DNA of 64,000 bases, from the NCBI GenBank assembly GCA_023653785.1, contig JAMKCH010036015.1, forward strand, positions 1 through 64,000, read 5' to 3'. The stretch comes from Ophioderma brevispina. Its lineage: Eukaryota; Echinodermata; Ophiuroidea; Amphilepidida; Ophiodermatidae. The position numbers and the translations under genes are program-made. Under the pieces are notes generated by a model. That model worked only from the letters and a program-made list of their open reading frames with translations. It was not told the origin of the DNA and searched no databases. Of the stretch, positions 47,131 to 58,441 are shown in pieces. Positions within the stretch are counted from its first letter, which is position 1; each line of letters opens with the position of its first letter.

Positions 47131-47685
47131 ATAATCAAAGCCTTGATAAAAGGCTAGGCTCTATAATGATTTTCACCACATGTGCTCCTAAAGCTAAGTG
47201 GTGGTCAAGATCTCAGATAATCTGATTCCAAAAAAAATCTATCAGCCAAGCACAACATGAATGCCCCCTTAATACAGATTGTGTTATTCTTCTTCTTCTA
47301 ATAAGAAACTTTATTGCTTAAGTTAACACATATTTTAACAAAATTTATTTACTTCTTTATTTCAATTTAGAGGACTGAGCCCTCAGAGGTATACTCAACA
47401 GTGTTTAACCACTCTATTTAGGGTAGCCCTTGAAACTGACCAGGCCGGCTTGGGACAGTCAGGGGTTACCACACTACTCTTCTCTAAACCAACTGTGATA
47501 TACATGTACAGGTATGACTCTCTGTACATGGAACTGACAACTTAACATCCCCTCCAAAGGATGGGATATTCTCATGGTTCCTTCACCCAAGTTAAATTTA
47601 GGGTGTCAGAATCTGTTTAAGGAATACACTAAAATACAGATTTTCACCAAATGTAAATATTGCCAAGTCAATCATAACATTTTAC
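47131..47685. other. Intronic DNA with dispersed-repeat-like sequence
   Basis: 47360-47600 contains words such as GAGGTATACTCAACAGTG and GATGGGATATTCTCATGG that look repeat-derived. No exon. Confidence 0.3.
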
Positions 47686-47837
47686 CTGGTAGCCCAAGCG
47701 GTAACAGCTCACATTAAGGATCTTGATGGCAACTTCGTATCCATCCGGATGGAAAGTATCTTGTGCGCGAATAGTAACGGAGGATCCTCCTCGGCCAAGA
47801 ACCTTTGTGTAGAGATACCTTCTTGCAAGCAGAGGCA
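47686..47837 (-). CDS. Protein kinase exon: glycine loop and VAIK
   Basis: The minus-strand exon, 152 bp, runs from acceptor ATATTTAG to donor TACCAG|GTAAAA. It encodes PLLARRYLYTKVLGRGGSSV, then TIRAQDTFHPDGYEVAIKIL and NVSCYRLGYQ. These are the first beta strands of an N-lobe: glycine-rich loop G-R-G-G-S-S-V, then V-A-I-K with the ATP-anchoring lysine. The third loop glycine of GxGxxG is replaced by serine (GRGGSS), as tolerated in some CMGC-like kinases. It starts with two bases that complete an ATG codon with the previous exon and ends in phase 0. The subfamily is not determined; the 'AQDTF.P...VAIKIL' insert is distinctive. Confidence 0.85.
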
Positions 47838-48791
47838 CTAAATATTGGGAATGAGGAGAGGGGGAAAATATGCTTTATTGTGAAAGGCGATTATACTGGC
47901 CACAAAATTAAACAACAAACCACTATGTACAGGTGAATTAATATTGGACTAACTTTGATTGCTTCTTTTTCTTCCATATTTTAATCCCATTTCTTCAATA
48001 TCTTATTAAATCTCATTTCATGTTGATATGGTGAAATGCACACAACAGAATCTATGTCACCTTCATTCTGTTTGATCAGTATTACTTTCATTCTGACAAT
48101 TTCAACATAAAATACAACTATAAACACATATATTCGATTGCCTTTTACTGATATTACATCCTCAATTCAACTAATGCCAAATAATATTCACCAAAATAGC
48201 AACATGTCACACCCATTCCTAGATTCATAATGTCCATTACAAGAATTTATGTCAAATCCCTATTTTTTAAAAATTTTAATCATTTTTTTAAAATTTCTGA
48301 CTTCCTAAGAGCTCCAGTGCCCAAATAAGCCTACCGACATCATAAGGATAAGGGATTGGATAACAGTACAAGATTAATTTGGCAATATTAGCATGTCTTT
48401 CTTGAAATAGGAGTGCCGAGCCAAAGAAAAGAAGTACACATCCATTGGGACATCATCTAAAACATATGAATCAACAAACAATTGAAGTACTTGGCCTCAT
48501 TTTATTCTCTAGTACTGAGATCTAGTTATTCTTGTATGTAGAGCCACAAAACCTAGCCACATTAATCATACCCCTAAAAAAGCTTATTTTATTAAGGTTT
48601 CTGTCACTACCCAAGCTTACCTAATTTAAGGTTTCTATTGGCGCCTCAGTTCTGTATTTTTAAAGGGTGTTCCTCTGCTTTTGTTGTTTATTTGGATAAT
48701 CAGTGCTACATAAAAGGAGTCATCATGACTGTTTTAACTTGTCTTTGATTAGTACAAAGTGTAGGGGGGAGCTCACCTAACAAATACTCAC
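47838..48791. other. Intron of the kinase gene
   Basis: AT-rich, no repeat or RNA structure recognised. Confidence 0.6.
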
Positions 48792-48842
48792 TTTTATCTT
48801 TAGGACAAAATACCCCATTCTCATCTGTAAAGGCATCTGTTT
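48792..48842 (-). CDS. Small kinase-gene exon before the N-lobe
   Basis: A 51 bp minus-strand exon between CTCTTTTTTTCAG (strong acceptor) and AAAA|GTGAGT (strong donor). It enters in phase 1 and leaves in phase 1, encoding TDAFTDENGVFCPKDK plus the first base of the next methionine. It joins exon 49944-50065 (…VLNN-E-T…) and exon 47686-47837 (…KDK-M-PLL…) exactly in frame, which strongly supports the gene model. Confidence 0.85.
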
Positions 48843-49943
48843 CTGAAAAAAAGAGAGAAAGGACATGAATACAAACTTGAAACAGAGATGGCTCTGGTCT
48901 TTGAACATAACACCAACCCTATGCACCACAATCCCTGTAGCCCTAACTATAACCACAGACCCTAATCAACAGTCCCTAAAACACCAAATCTAGCACTAAA
49001 TTCATGCTTACCCACATCCTAAGTCCTAAAACCTTATTACAGGGGAATTCACTACAACAGTTTCCAATACAACAGTGAATAAAACACAGCCTCATCACAA
49101 AATTGCGGCCATAGTTTGTTTACCTTTTCAAGAAGATCAGGCAATATCCTGATACAGCCCATAATACAGAACAAAGCATAAGGCAGCTATCTGACATTAT
49201 GAGTATTTACAAATTGTTGTATTATGGTTTAGTCAGGGCCAAGGCGGCCAAGAAATCCAAATTTCAGAAGTTGCCATTGGTTTAACACGTAAAAGCGAAA
49301 TCTTGACAAAAAAATCTGAATTTTTTATATGTTGTCAAGTAATATTTTCTTATTCCAAAACCGTTGGAGTTGAAGAATCAACTCCACTGGAAGAGTTATT
49401 TCTGAATTTTTTTGTATGAATAACGAACGAGGACGAGGTCGTATGTGGGTCATGCGAACACCCATGACCGACCCACATCAAAGCACCCAAATTGGTTTTT
49501 GGTTTGCACTCAGTATTGCTGTAATTTCTTTTGACATTTTTGGTGAGTTGCTATAATGAATGAGGCTTGGCCGTCACCGCCTGGCTTTAGTTGTATTATT
49601 AGGTTATATCAGGTGATTTCCGAAAATCACTATGACTTTTAACTTGAGTGGACTGCTATGTAACAGTAACAAACCACATTTTAACTCATATCTTAATAAT
49701 GAAGAATAACCCAACCAAAATATTTTGAAGATGGAAACTGATCACTTTTAATTGGGGTTGATGATCACTTTTACGTGAGGTGTTTGTGAAGAACTATCGA
49801 TATTCACATACACACTGGGTTAAGGAAGTACATTTTTTTTATGCTATACAATCCACTCCATCATTTATCACTATAAATAAATTTCTGACCAAAAAAAAAA
49901 AAACAAAACAAAACCAAGCAAAAATTGGTGCTATATTTCGTAC
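48843..49943. other. Intron of the kinase gene
   Basis: 48918-49035 has irregular CCCTAA-like words (CCTATGCACC, CCCTAACTATAACC, CCCTAATC) suggestive of a degenerate short repeat. An A tract lies at 49890-49905. No exon. Confidence 0.6.
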
Positions 49944-50065
49944 CATTGTTTAAAACTGGCTCCTGTTTCATCACTTGTGTATAAAGACCTTGTAATCCAG
50001 CGGTAGCGTATGGCACAACACCAACAACCGGAGGATCCAGCCATGTGCGGGCATTGTTTTGAGAC
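49944..50065 (-). CDS. Kinase-gene exon, N-terminal extension
   Basis: A 122 bp minus-strand exon between TTTTTACCAG and AACAATG|GTACGA, entering in phase 2 and leaving in phase 1. It encodes SQNNARTWLDPPVVGVVPYA, then TAGLQGLYTQVMKQEPVLNN. The region is N-terminal to the kinase domain and has no motif I recognise. The sequence VVPYATAGLQGLY is probably a short ordered or linear-motif segment. Frame continuity through three exons argues for a real, expressed gene. Confidence 0.8.
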
Positions 50066-50670
50066 CTGGTAAAAATAACAAAAATGTGTTAAGTGAAAGT
50101 AGGTAGTTCATTGTTAACACTCCTGAAAACCGAAACAAATGTTACTATAGTTAAATCGGCACTAAATAGGCTTAGATTTGCATAAAACATGTGTCCACAT
50201 GCCAACTCACATTTTACAAGAAGTGCTGCTTATATTAATCAATCGGCCTCAGAGTATAAAAAGGATTGTACCAAATTATACATTTGTGGTCAATGTTATA
50301 TTGTATTGCATATTTAGTACAGAACAAACTATAACACAAATGAATAGAAACAGTTGCATGACTAACTTTTCAAAACAGTGGGTGGAGTTTTGTAAAGATG
50401 ATGAAAAGCTTGTGGAGAAACTTTTACCCATTATCAAGTGAGATCAGTATTCAAGAGCTCATTGAACCTTCCTAAGTTCATGTAGATGTTGGAGTTATTG
50501 GGGTCATTGTATTTTTTTTCTAAAAATCCTGGTGTTATTACCTGGATTTTTGGAAGCCATGAGGATGGTGATAAAATTCTCATGGTAAGTTGGTGACCTC
50601 TTGAAGAGTTAAGAGATAATTAATGTGGGGAAATCGATCCAAATTACGGAAATGAGCCAACTATAATAAT
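50066..50670. other. Intron of the kinase gene
   Basis: A plus-strand frame at 50178-50441 is open but has no features of a gene. Nothing else seen. Confidence 0.4.
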
Positions 50671-50675
50671 TCATA

Positions 50676-51043
50676 CCATGTTGTTCCTAATAAACGCCCC
50701 TGCTCTAATAAACACCCCCCCCCACGCTTTTTGGATAAAACAATTCAAGAAAATGAGTTAAGCTTACCTAAATCACATGATTCAATGGCCAGGACTGTCG
50801 TAATCCATATCATAATCGCTGTTGTGCACTGTTGTAATAGTTTAATTAGTATGGATCTTTAACCTCGGTAGGGGTGAAAACAGTGCCCGTCTGCTCATTG
50901 GGTTGTATTAATGGTAATCAGCGAAAATAAGCATGTGTAAGGTGATTTTTGCGAGATTTTTGACTTTCCATTTTTGATTGTAATAAACACCCTCCCTTTT
51001 GAAAAATGCACCGCCCCCGGGGCGTTTATTAGGAACAATATGG
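50676..51043. mobile_element. MITE with CCATGTTGTTCCTAATAAACG termini
   Basis: Left end TACCATGTTGTTCCTAATAA matches the reverse complement of the right end (TTATTAGGAACAATATGGTA) with one mismatch, continuing as ACGCCCC / GGGGCGT. TA lies at both outer edges, as in Tc1/mariner-type insertions. AATAAACGCCC and AATAAACACCC words repeat inside. About 370 bp, non-coding. Confidence 0.75.
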
Positions 51044-51139
51044 TATGCACAAAACCCAACACAAAAACTACACGACATAATAATAAATAATAATTTCAAT
51101 ATTTTTGATTTGCAACCTATCTATTTAAACATGCTCAAG

Positions 51140-51370
51140 GCACTCTGCAGCCATGAAAGGCGCTCAGCACATCAGAGAAACCATAATTCCAGAAGAGATG
51201 GCAAGAAGCTCCATTTTAGAAGCAGAAGGAAACCGGAGTACCCCGAAAAAACCTACAGGAACGAGCATGGATCGAGAAACCAAATCCGTATAAAGTCATC
51301 GAGAACGAGGGATCTAACCTGTGACCGTATTGATGAAGGCAAACCCATTCCCCCATCAGTGCTCCTCATG
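51140..51370 (-). repeat. SINE-like dispersed repeat
   Basis: GGAAACCGGAGTACCCCG with AAAACCTACAGGAACGAGCA and a downstream CTGTGACCGTATTGATGAAGGC strongly resembles a dispersed short repeat I know from many animal genomes ('CCGGTTTCC...' on the other strand). It creates a 186-codon open frame with the neighbouring MITE end that is not a gene. Confidence 0.5.
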
Positions 51371-52395
51371 AACTACGGTACCACTTTATTAAATTTGAAC
51401 AACAGCAATGGTCCTTACGGTGGATTCATGTTTATTTCAAGGAACAAAATACTTAAATGTTTCATATGTAAGGATCACTATCAACTGCAATCATTCAGCT
51501 GTTTTTGCCTAAACATTGCTGCATCTGTAGAAATTCATAACTACAGCTGCTCAGACTAAATCATATTATTATTATTGCTATTATATCTCAAATGTAGAAT
51601 TCTACAGCAATGTTCTCCTATATCTGATCAAACTGCACACAAAACAAAAATCACTACTGCCAAATATTGCATAATTTCAGTTACTAAACAATATACAATG
51701 TTATTTCCAACATTAATTACCACCATTAAAATAAAACAGTAGTAGGTTCTGCAAGGCTTGAAATAAGGGGGCTGGAACCATGAGCAATTTATTTGTGAAT
51801 GTTGCCCCTTATTCACAGGAATAGGGACCAGGGGCAATTTATGAAGAACCAAGGGCAAATTTTCCAAATTCAGGTAATGACAAGCCCCGGTGACATGTGA
51901 CAACTTAATTAATAACCATTATATTTCATGATGGATCAATTATGGATGGTCGACTAAGTATTTTAAATGTTGTTATTTTTACTTTAGAGGGGCATTTTGT
52001 GATCCACAACAGCATCCCCCCCCCCGATGATCTGAAAAAGTGGAGATTTGTAATCATCTGAACCATTAGTATTAGTAATCAATGTGTACCAAATCTTACG
52101 TGCAAATTTCTGTGTATTGGGAGAATTCGCATTTTGTATTCTGTCCGTAAACGGACACAAATACAGGAACGTGGCCTATGGGACATGGGAAAACAAGGCA
52201 ATGGCTCATAACACAAAACTGCAAGCTAGAATCAACTCAATTTTGTGAATAAGAGTTTTCAAGGATATAGTGAACAATGAATGAAAAAGAAGGTGGGAAT
52301 CCCAAAGCACCTTAATAATATAATATAATACCGACATGTATATGGCTTTTCCAAGGATACAAGGCGCTGTTGCCTTTTATTATACCTGCCTTAAG
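51371..52395. other. Intronic or intergenic DNA, repeat-like in part
   Basis: 51760-51900 carries repeated GGGGCAATTTAT and AGGGCAA words typical of a dispersed repeat. A C-run lies at 52015-52025. No gene. Confidence 0.35.
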
Positions 52396-52439
52396 GAAAT
52401 CGTCACAATCATTCGCTTCACTAGGCCGGTAGCCGGCAA

Positions 52440-52625
52440 AGCGCACATGCCTATCAGAACTTAGATTTTAATATCCCCATAAACTACACGAATATCGCTT
52501 GGGTCGACGAAGCAAGTGAGGTAAGTGCCTTGCCCAAGTGCACAACACATTGGCCACAGAGGGCTCGAAACCCACACCTTGGATCCTGGTCTGCAGTCAT
52601 AACCACTGGCCCAATGGGCCCTCAT
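52440..52625 (-). repeat. tRNA-like SINE fragment
   Basis: GTAAGTGCCTTGCCCAAGTG, CACAACACATTGG, GGGCTCGAAACCC (B-box-like on the minus strand: GGGTTTCGAGCCC) and CATAACCACTGGCCC occur in the order typical of tRNA-related SINEs of marine animals. No intact tRNA cloverleaf. Confidence 0.5.
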
Positions 52626-55600
52626 AATATGTTCGAATGTTTACAAACTTTCTATACATGAGGGAAAGATAATTTTTATGCAATCATATTATTATTAAAC
52701 AGTTAACATGAGAAACCATGTTTATGACAATTCAATTACAACACAGAAGGCGCATGTTTACAGTAAATAATTGTGCCTGGGTGTATAGTTTTTGGTCATA
52801 CTTTGGTGGTCAATTATTATCTATGGGCACAAATTTGCACCCCGTGCCAGCTTATGTTCAAGAATTGGGGTTCGTACAATATGACACTGTACACTTTGAA
52901 GGAAACTTACCTACATTATGGTCAGCATAGAGTTTGTAATTTTCCATGTAAGTAAAGGATACACACCAACAATTTCAAATTTAATTTTTCTGATATTTCA
53001 GTTTCACCCTAAACACCAAAATATCCCCAATTAAGATTTTCCATCTCAACATCCCTCTATATCTGAGCATCCTCTAAATGACTGGATTCATGAATACATC
53101 TTTATGCTTTTTTATTTATTCACAACATACAAGCGATAGTAATGGTTTTAATTGTTCAGTGTTCCTCATTTACCAATCAAACACTGAACTTTAATTTGAA
53201 CTTCCAAGTAATTTTATTAAAGCATTCCATTATTGCTAGCTACAGCTGTTACATAGTAACAAACAAGTGCTTGTCTGTTGCCAGGAAAACTACAGTATTG
53301 AAGTATTAGTGGAATATGGTTTGAGTAGGCCTTAATTGGAAGGAATCAAAAGAGAAAATCTGTTCACTGCCAGCGAGCTTTGGGGCCCACTCATGAGAGG
53401 GTTAACTGTGTGGCCCTAACCAAGACCATTACATGCAAGATTCATGGAAAATGTTTGCATGTATGTATAATTTTGAAAGAGTGAGCACACCACTCTTTAA
53501 GACTATCCTACTCACTGTAGCGAAAGTTTAAAATGGACATTGTGAATTTGTACAATCTTAGCACCTCTTTGTAGATTGTTCAAAGAATTAACTCGACACC
53601 AGCGCTTTACTTATTTAAAATTCCAGTAAATTTGATGTTTGGTTTAAAATGTTCGCTCTCTCGTCTCTCAATCTGACCAAAAAAATATAACTCATAGGTT
53701 TCAGTGTTTGCGATAACCGGGCACTGGCCCAAACTTGCACTCCCATGTGAAGTTTTCACAATAATCACTTCATTCCTGCAAATCAACCAGCCCAATTTCA
53801 TTTGTGCAAAATACCTGTTTGTTTACCCACATCATCAAGATCAAAGAACGAAGAGAGTTTTCCTAAAAAAAAAAACTGTGAATGTGATATGTGCATACCT
53901 ACACGTCAATGATATATTTTATTCACACTCCTACAGTTGCAATTCCCAAAACAACCCATAAATATTGAACAATGCACTAGAATTTCATTAGATGAAATTC
54001 CACGAATTCACGCAGCATACCGGAAAGTTCTTTCACATCCAATTGATGCGTAGCTGCTCGAGCCCGTCCATTATTATTGCGTTAGCAACAAAACCCTTTT
54101 GTATTGAATCGTACAATTAAGCGCGTAACCAAATACAAAATAAGAGCGGGTGTTATTTTTTTTTCCATGGATGATGTATCCATGGAAATGAGCACAATGT
54201 GCTTTTCCTCGTTCAGTAGACATGGATGGGGGGTAGGACAGATCTGCTCGATTTGGGCATTGGGGATTTCCAAAGGGGTAAAGTTGTGGAACTGCTACGT
54301 GCATTTACTTGATTGATTTAATTGATAAAATTGAAATTTAAAAAATCATCTCTTAAACCTTTGTTCAAAAGATCTTGTATTATCATGATAACTTAAGAAA
54401 AAAAAATTGACTCCCCAAAATCCGCCGTGGTTATGGATTAACCCCGCTGCAAAAAAATGTTTAATTTCCATAACGGTCCATTAGATTTAAATATTTTGTG
54501 ACCAGGCCTAGTCTTTGTCAATTCTGTGTGTGACACCGTTCGATATCATAGAACGCCCTCCTACCGTTGCCGTTAAGTCTTTGAAACGACTAGCACTCGA
54601 AGTGATGCCGTTTTGAATTTTGGGGCCTGTTGCTGTTGGTTGGCATGTCCTACCCCCCTGTCAGTAGATTTGACCTTTTATGTCCCTTTTGATGGCCATC
54701 GCCTCTTTCAGATCATGATTGGATCTAATGTAGAGTAACCATTTTAACTTAATGCTTCATAGAATTAATCAGCAGCTTTTATTACTTAGTTCTGTGATTT
54801 GTTTAAAAGTGAATTTTCCAACCATGCAAAATCAAAATGACAATGTAAATTCCTTTTATGGAATGCAACCTTTTTGGGGAGTAAATTTTTTGTTATTTTA
54901 ATCTGACTTCTAAATGCAATTGGAAGCCACCATAACCTGTACTTCCCTTGATCCCTTTCTCCTCCCTCCCCTTTCCCTTTCTTCCAGTTAGCAATACAAT
55001 TGCAGGTGGGGAGGGGGAAGGTTGAATTGCCACCCCAATAGATCTTTTACCGGTAGAAAATCTTGAACATCATGCTCAATTTAGCCCTTTTTGCCTGCTC
55101 ACCCAGGAAATTTTCACCTCCCAAGCAGGAGAGTCTCCCTCAAAACCACCACCAACCAGGAAATCTGCCACAAAACCAGGAAATTTTTGCCCCCCCCAAA
55201 AATATAACCCCTGTTATGCCCCTGCCCACCCTCTCTTGATTAAGATGACATGATATCTGCATCAAAGTGATTCTTTTTTACATTCTACTAGCCAAGGTTC
55301 AACCCACCAATCATTCTAGCCTATATGCTATGACAATTAGAGACAGATCATTGAGGTTGTTCTAATCCACTAATGCGCAAAATTGTTCCAATAAAGGCAA
55401 CCGATGCTTCAATGTGCCACAACTGTTAGTCAGTGTGTAGCAAACTGAACTCTGAATAATTATATAATTAATAATAATTTTATATTTGCAGCACCTAGAC
55501 ACCTTTTTTTTGGGGGGGGGGAATTAATTTTTTCTTGAAACAACATGAAAATTTCTGAGTATATGGCTCTAACCAGTGTTCTCATGGTGCCCACGAGGCA
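52626..55600. other. Probable kinase intron; no supported exon
   Basis: 54000-54060 (minus) reads THQLDVKELSGMLREF, but splice phases do not connect to the known exons. 53706-53790 has a stop in the phase required. 54940-55230 is C/T-rich with repeated CCAGGAAAT words. Nothing firm. Confidence 0.35.
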
Positions 55601-55604
55601 AATC

Positions 55605-56009
55605 CGGTCCGCACAGCTGTTTGAAAGTCTCATTTATTATGAAAAAGGGAATAAAACAAAAAATATGCAACAGCGACACACGTTTGACAACTGATTTGGA
55701 GTATTTATACCATATCTACACCCTGTGTAAATTTGGTGAAAATTTCATTGCGGGCAAATATGAATTTTTTCATAAAAAACTAGTTTACACTTCTATGGGA
55801 AATAGGCATATATTGACGCTATAACATGCAAATTAGACCTTTGGTAGGCCTATATGGCAAGATTCCCGCATGGATTTTTCTGATTTTTGCGGTGGTAATA
55901 GCTCTTGCATGTCCCTACTTTATCAGTTGTCAAAATTGTTTCGCCCATTGTTAAACTTGCTCTAACAATAAAAGACATTTTGTCATGGGGTCAAACAGCT
56001 GTGTCCGCC
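55605..56009. mobile_element. Inverted-repeat element with CACAGCTGTTTGA ends
   Basis: GTCCGCACAGCTGTTTGA at 55607-55624 pairs with TCAAACAGCTGTGTCCGCC at 55991-56009, with one mismatch. About 400 bp of AT-rich, non-coding DNA between. No clear target duplication. Confidence 0.55.
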
Positions 56010-56565
56010 AACCATTTGATTTTTTGGCCCTTTGACTTTATTAAAATATATAGGTAAACATAAGAAATTTTATGTGAATTGTTTTCATCAAGTGGGAACT
56101 TTCAAACATGTTTGTCATTCTCTGGCCCTTCACTTAATATAATTGAGAACCCCTGCTCGAACTCTCATACTACCCCGCCCCAAATAACCAACTGGTAGAC
56201 ATGCATGTAGTTGCATTTCCATGTAAGAATGCATGACATCCATGTCCACGAAATTATGATCTGGATTACTGTACCATGTGGAAATTAATGCCATCGTACT
56301 CAAGACATTTTGGTAACATATCCTGGTTATTTTGGTGAGGAAGGGTATTTTTCTGAATTAAGCATCCGACAAAGACATCAATGGTAAGTTGGGTAATGTT
56401 TATAACCTCTTTCCATTCCAAAATAGGTACGGTACCAACATTCCTTATGTGATGTTACTTCAGTTTTGAAACCTTACCAGTACTGTTTTTTTTTCTAAAA
56501 CATATTTTTATTTTCAGCACATTAACAGCAGAATATAGAAAAGAAAGAAAGAAATAATTGATTTT
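56010..56565. other. Non-coding stretch, nothing recognised
   Basis: AT-rich; AAAGAAAGAAAG near 56540. No exon. Confidence 0.35.
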
Positions 56566-56902
56566 AGGCGACGAAAAAAAAGAAAACCCTGTTTTACGCG
56601 TGATTGACTTGAGGCGGGAGAGCTAGAGAGACGCTAACAGGTAGAGAGTAGGTCGGTCTGGTCGTAGGAATAGAACGAAATTGTTTTTTATTTATATTTC
56701 TGGACAGATCAAAATTGGCCTAAAATTTTCCGTTAAAATATTTGCCAAAATGATCAATTTTGGGCTAAAAAAAACAGGCTGCAGTTTACATGATTTTTGG
56801 AAAAACCTAAAAAAAAAAAAAAATCTGCATACGGACAAAATCAGGGGTCGGTCAGGGTCGGGGTCGGCCCATTTAAAACAGGGTTTTTTATTTTCGTCGC
56901 CT
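56566..56902. mobile_element. MITE, AGGCGACGAAAA family, copy 1
   Basis: It starts AGGCGACGAAAAAAAAGAAA then ACCCTGTTTTA, and ends TAAAACAGGGTTTTTTATTT then TCGTCGCCT. Near-perfect inverted ends of about 30 bp. The inside has GGTCGGTC and GGTCAGGGTCGGGG words near each end and an A run at 56811-56822. 337 bp, non-coding. Confidence 0.85.
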
Positions 56903-57045
56903 GTTTCTTCCTTGCCTGGTTTTTTTAGTACTACTGAAGCCAGAATGTAGCATTCTCTAGTTAGGTTCAACGATAATCCGTATCGGACCAATATTGCACA
57001 TCGGTAGGTAAAATATTGTTGATCGGCAACAAAAAAATCCCACGT

Positions 57046-57394
57046 AGGCGACGGAACAAAAGAAAAACCCGTTTTACGGGCGAGCAGACCTTAAAAGTAG
57101 GGTCGGTCGGGGCGAATTTGTTCTTTTTTATTTTTTTTTCTTTTCTGGGTCAAAATTGGGCCTCCTCTAAAATAGCCCCCAAAATCTGAAAAAAATCAAG
57201 GAGACAAAAATGGAAAAAATTTTTACAAAAAAAATTTTATTAAAAATATTTGCCAAAATTGATAATTGGGCGGCTAAAAACAGGCTTGATTTACAATGGA
57301 TTTTTGGAAAAAACTAAAAAAAAAACAAATCTGCCAAAACTGAAAAATCGGGTCGGGCGGGCCCGTAAAACAGGAGTTTTTATTTTCGTCGCCT
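57046..57394. mobile_element. MITE, AGGCGACGAAAA family, copy 2
   Basis: Same family and orientation as 56566-56902. It begins AGGCGACGGAACAAAAGAAA, has GGGTCGGTCGGGGCG after the left end, shares TATTTGCCAAAAT, GGGCGGCTAAAAACAGGC and TTTTTGGAAAAAACTAAAA, and ends ATTTTCGTCGCCT. 349 bp. The two copies differ by many substitutions and indels, so they inserted separately or duplicated long ago. Confidence 0.85.
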
Positions 57395-57780
57395 TACCGA
57401 TAAGGCCGTTACCAATATCTGAGTTGAAACCAAAACATCAGCATCATGTCTATTTTATGGTTCCCTTTTTTACTTTGTGACATGTTTCATTTGTATGAAA
57501 CATCGAGCTTCAACGCACAAACTAGAACACGGCAACTCCCAAGTCCTAATTTAGCTATCAGTTACTGTAGTATAAGCGTTGCTGATATCTTTATACAGTG
57601 CCCTGATTTACCAGTTAGATTTCCATTATGGTGTACCAATCAAAGAGAATCAGGGGAAATAAGCTTTTGATACATCCAATGCCTACTTAACCTAATTTGA
57701 GACATGGGCTTTACAAAATCTTCACAGCTCTGAATCATGTCAGGTAAAGAATTTTTACATCAAATTATGAATACATTGTA
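57395..57780. other. Non-coding stretch, nothing recognised
   Basis: No supported exon on either strand. Confidence 0.35.
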
Positions 57781-57794
57781 TCAGGATAAAAAAG

Positions 57795-57862
57795 AGTATG
57801 GCTGACTTTTACCACACTATATGTATGTTTATGGCTGACTTTTACCACACTATATGTATTGT
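57795..57862. repeat. 34 bp direct duplication
   Basis: TATGGCTGACTTTTACCACA followed by CTATATGTAT occurs twice in tandem, then runs into a short (GT)n. Confidence 0.85.
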
Positions 57863-57982
57863 GTGTGTGTGAGACTCCCATTCTTATGTATTGCTTTATT
57901 CTGTCATGACTTGTGTCTAATTTTGCTACTTGTGTGTCTAATTTTAAAAGAAAAGTCACACAAGTATACCTGTGTTAACTTG

Positions 57983-58040
57983 CCTGTCTGTCTGTCTGTG
58001 TCTGTCTGTCTGTCCGGCCGTCCGTCCGTCCGTCTGTCTG
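57983..58040. repeat. (CTGT)n / (CCGT)n microsatellite
   Basis: TGTCTGTCTGTCTG changes to CCGTCCGTCCGTC and back. The following stretch to 58205 has irregular CGGGTCGGAT and GGGTCGGGT words. Confidence 0.9.
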
Positions 58041-58310
58041 CTGGGCACCCCGATTCCCCAAAATTTCCCTGAACCAACCCGGATCTTGATCACAATATTT
58101 TCTGGTCAGTGCAGATTAAGGTATAATTTTTCGGGTCAGGACAGGTCGGGGGTATAATATTATACGGGTCGGATCAGTTCGGATCGGGTCGGGTATTATA
58201 TTTCAGGTCAGGTAAAAATGACCTTTCCGACGAACTTTGAAGGCCTTCCTTTCAGCAATTCTACCATTTCTTCTTATGAATCACTGAAATCCTTGAATGC
58301 AGTAACTTAC

Positions 58311-58415
58311 TGGCCATCTCACTCCATGTACCACCCTCATAATACAGTGCCGTCAATGTGTTAAAACTTTTTATTGGTATTGCATCATTCACAGTCATGG
58401 TGGCCACAACTAGCA
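58311..58415 (-). CDS. Candidate first coding exon with strong Kozak start
   Basis: The minus-strand exon runs from acceptor TTTATGTCTCCAG (preceded by a pyrimidine-rich stretch) to donor GGCCA|GTAAGT. GCCACCATGA gives an ideal Kozak context for the ATG at 58396-58398. The coding part, 88 bp, encodes MTVNDAIPIKSFNTLTALYY and EGGTWSEMA, leaving in phase 1. The next known minus-strand exon (49944-50065) needs phase 2, so at least one exon is missing if both belong to the kinase gene. The acidic-aromatic start has no signal peptide. Linking it to the kinase is inference from strand and position only. Confidence 0.5.
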
Positions 58416-58441
58416 CTGGAGACATAAAGTTTCAGCGAGAA

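Noticed and set aside
50999..51559. 186-codon plus-strand open frame, the longest in the window
   Set aside because: Its first part is the inverted end of the MITE at 50676-51043, and its middle is a SINE-like dispersed repeat (GGAAACCGGAGTACC). No domain, no conserved composition, no splice context.
52540..52620. Functional tRNA gene
   Set aside because: Only a B-box-like word is present; no A-box at proper spacing, no acceptor stem. Fits a SINE fragment.
53607..53801. Minus-strand frame NEVIIVKTSHGSASLGQC as an exon of the kinase gene
   Set aside because: The phase required to join exon 58311-58415 puts a TGA in frame, and no good donor follows in the open frame.
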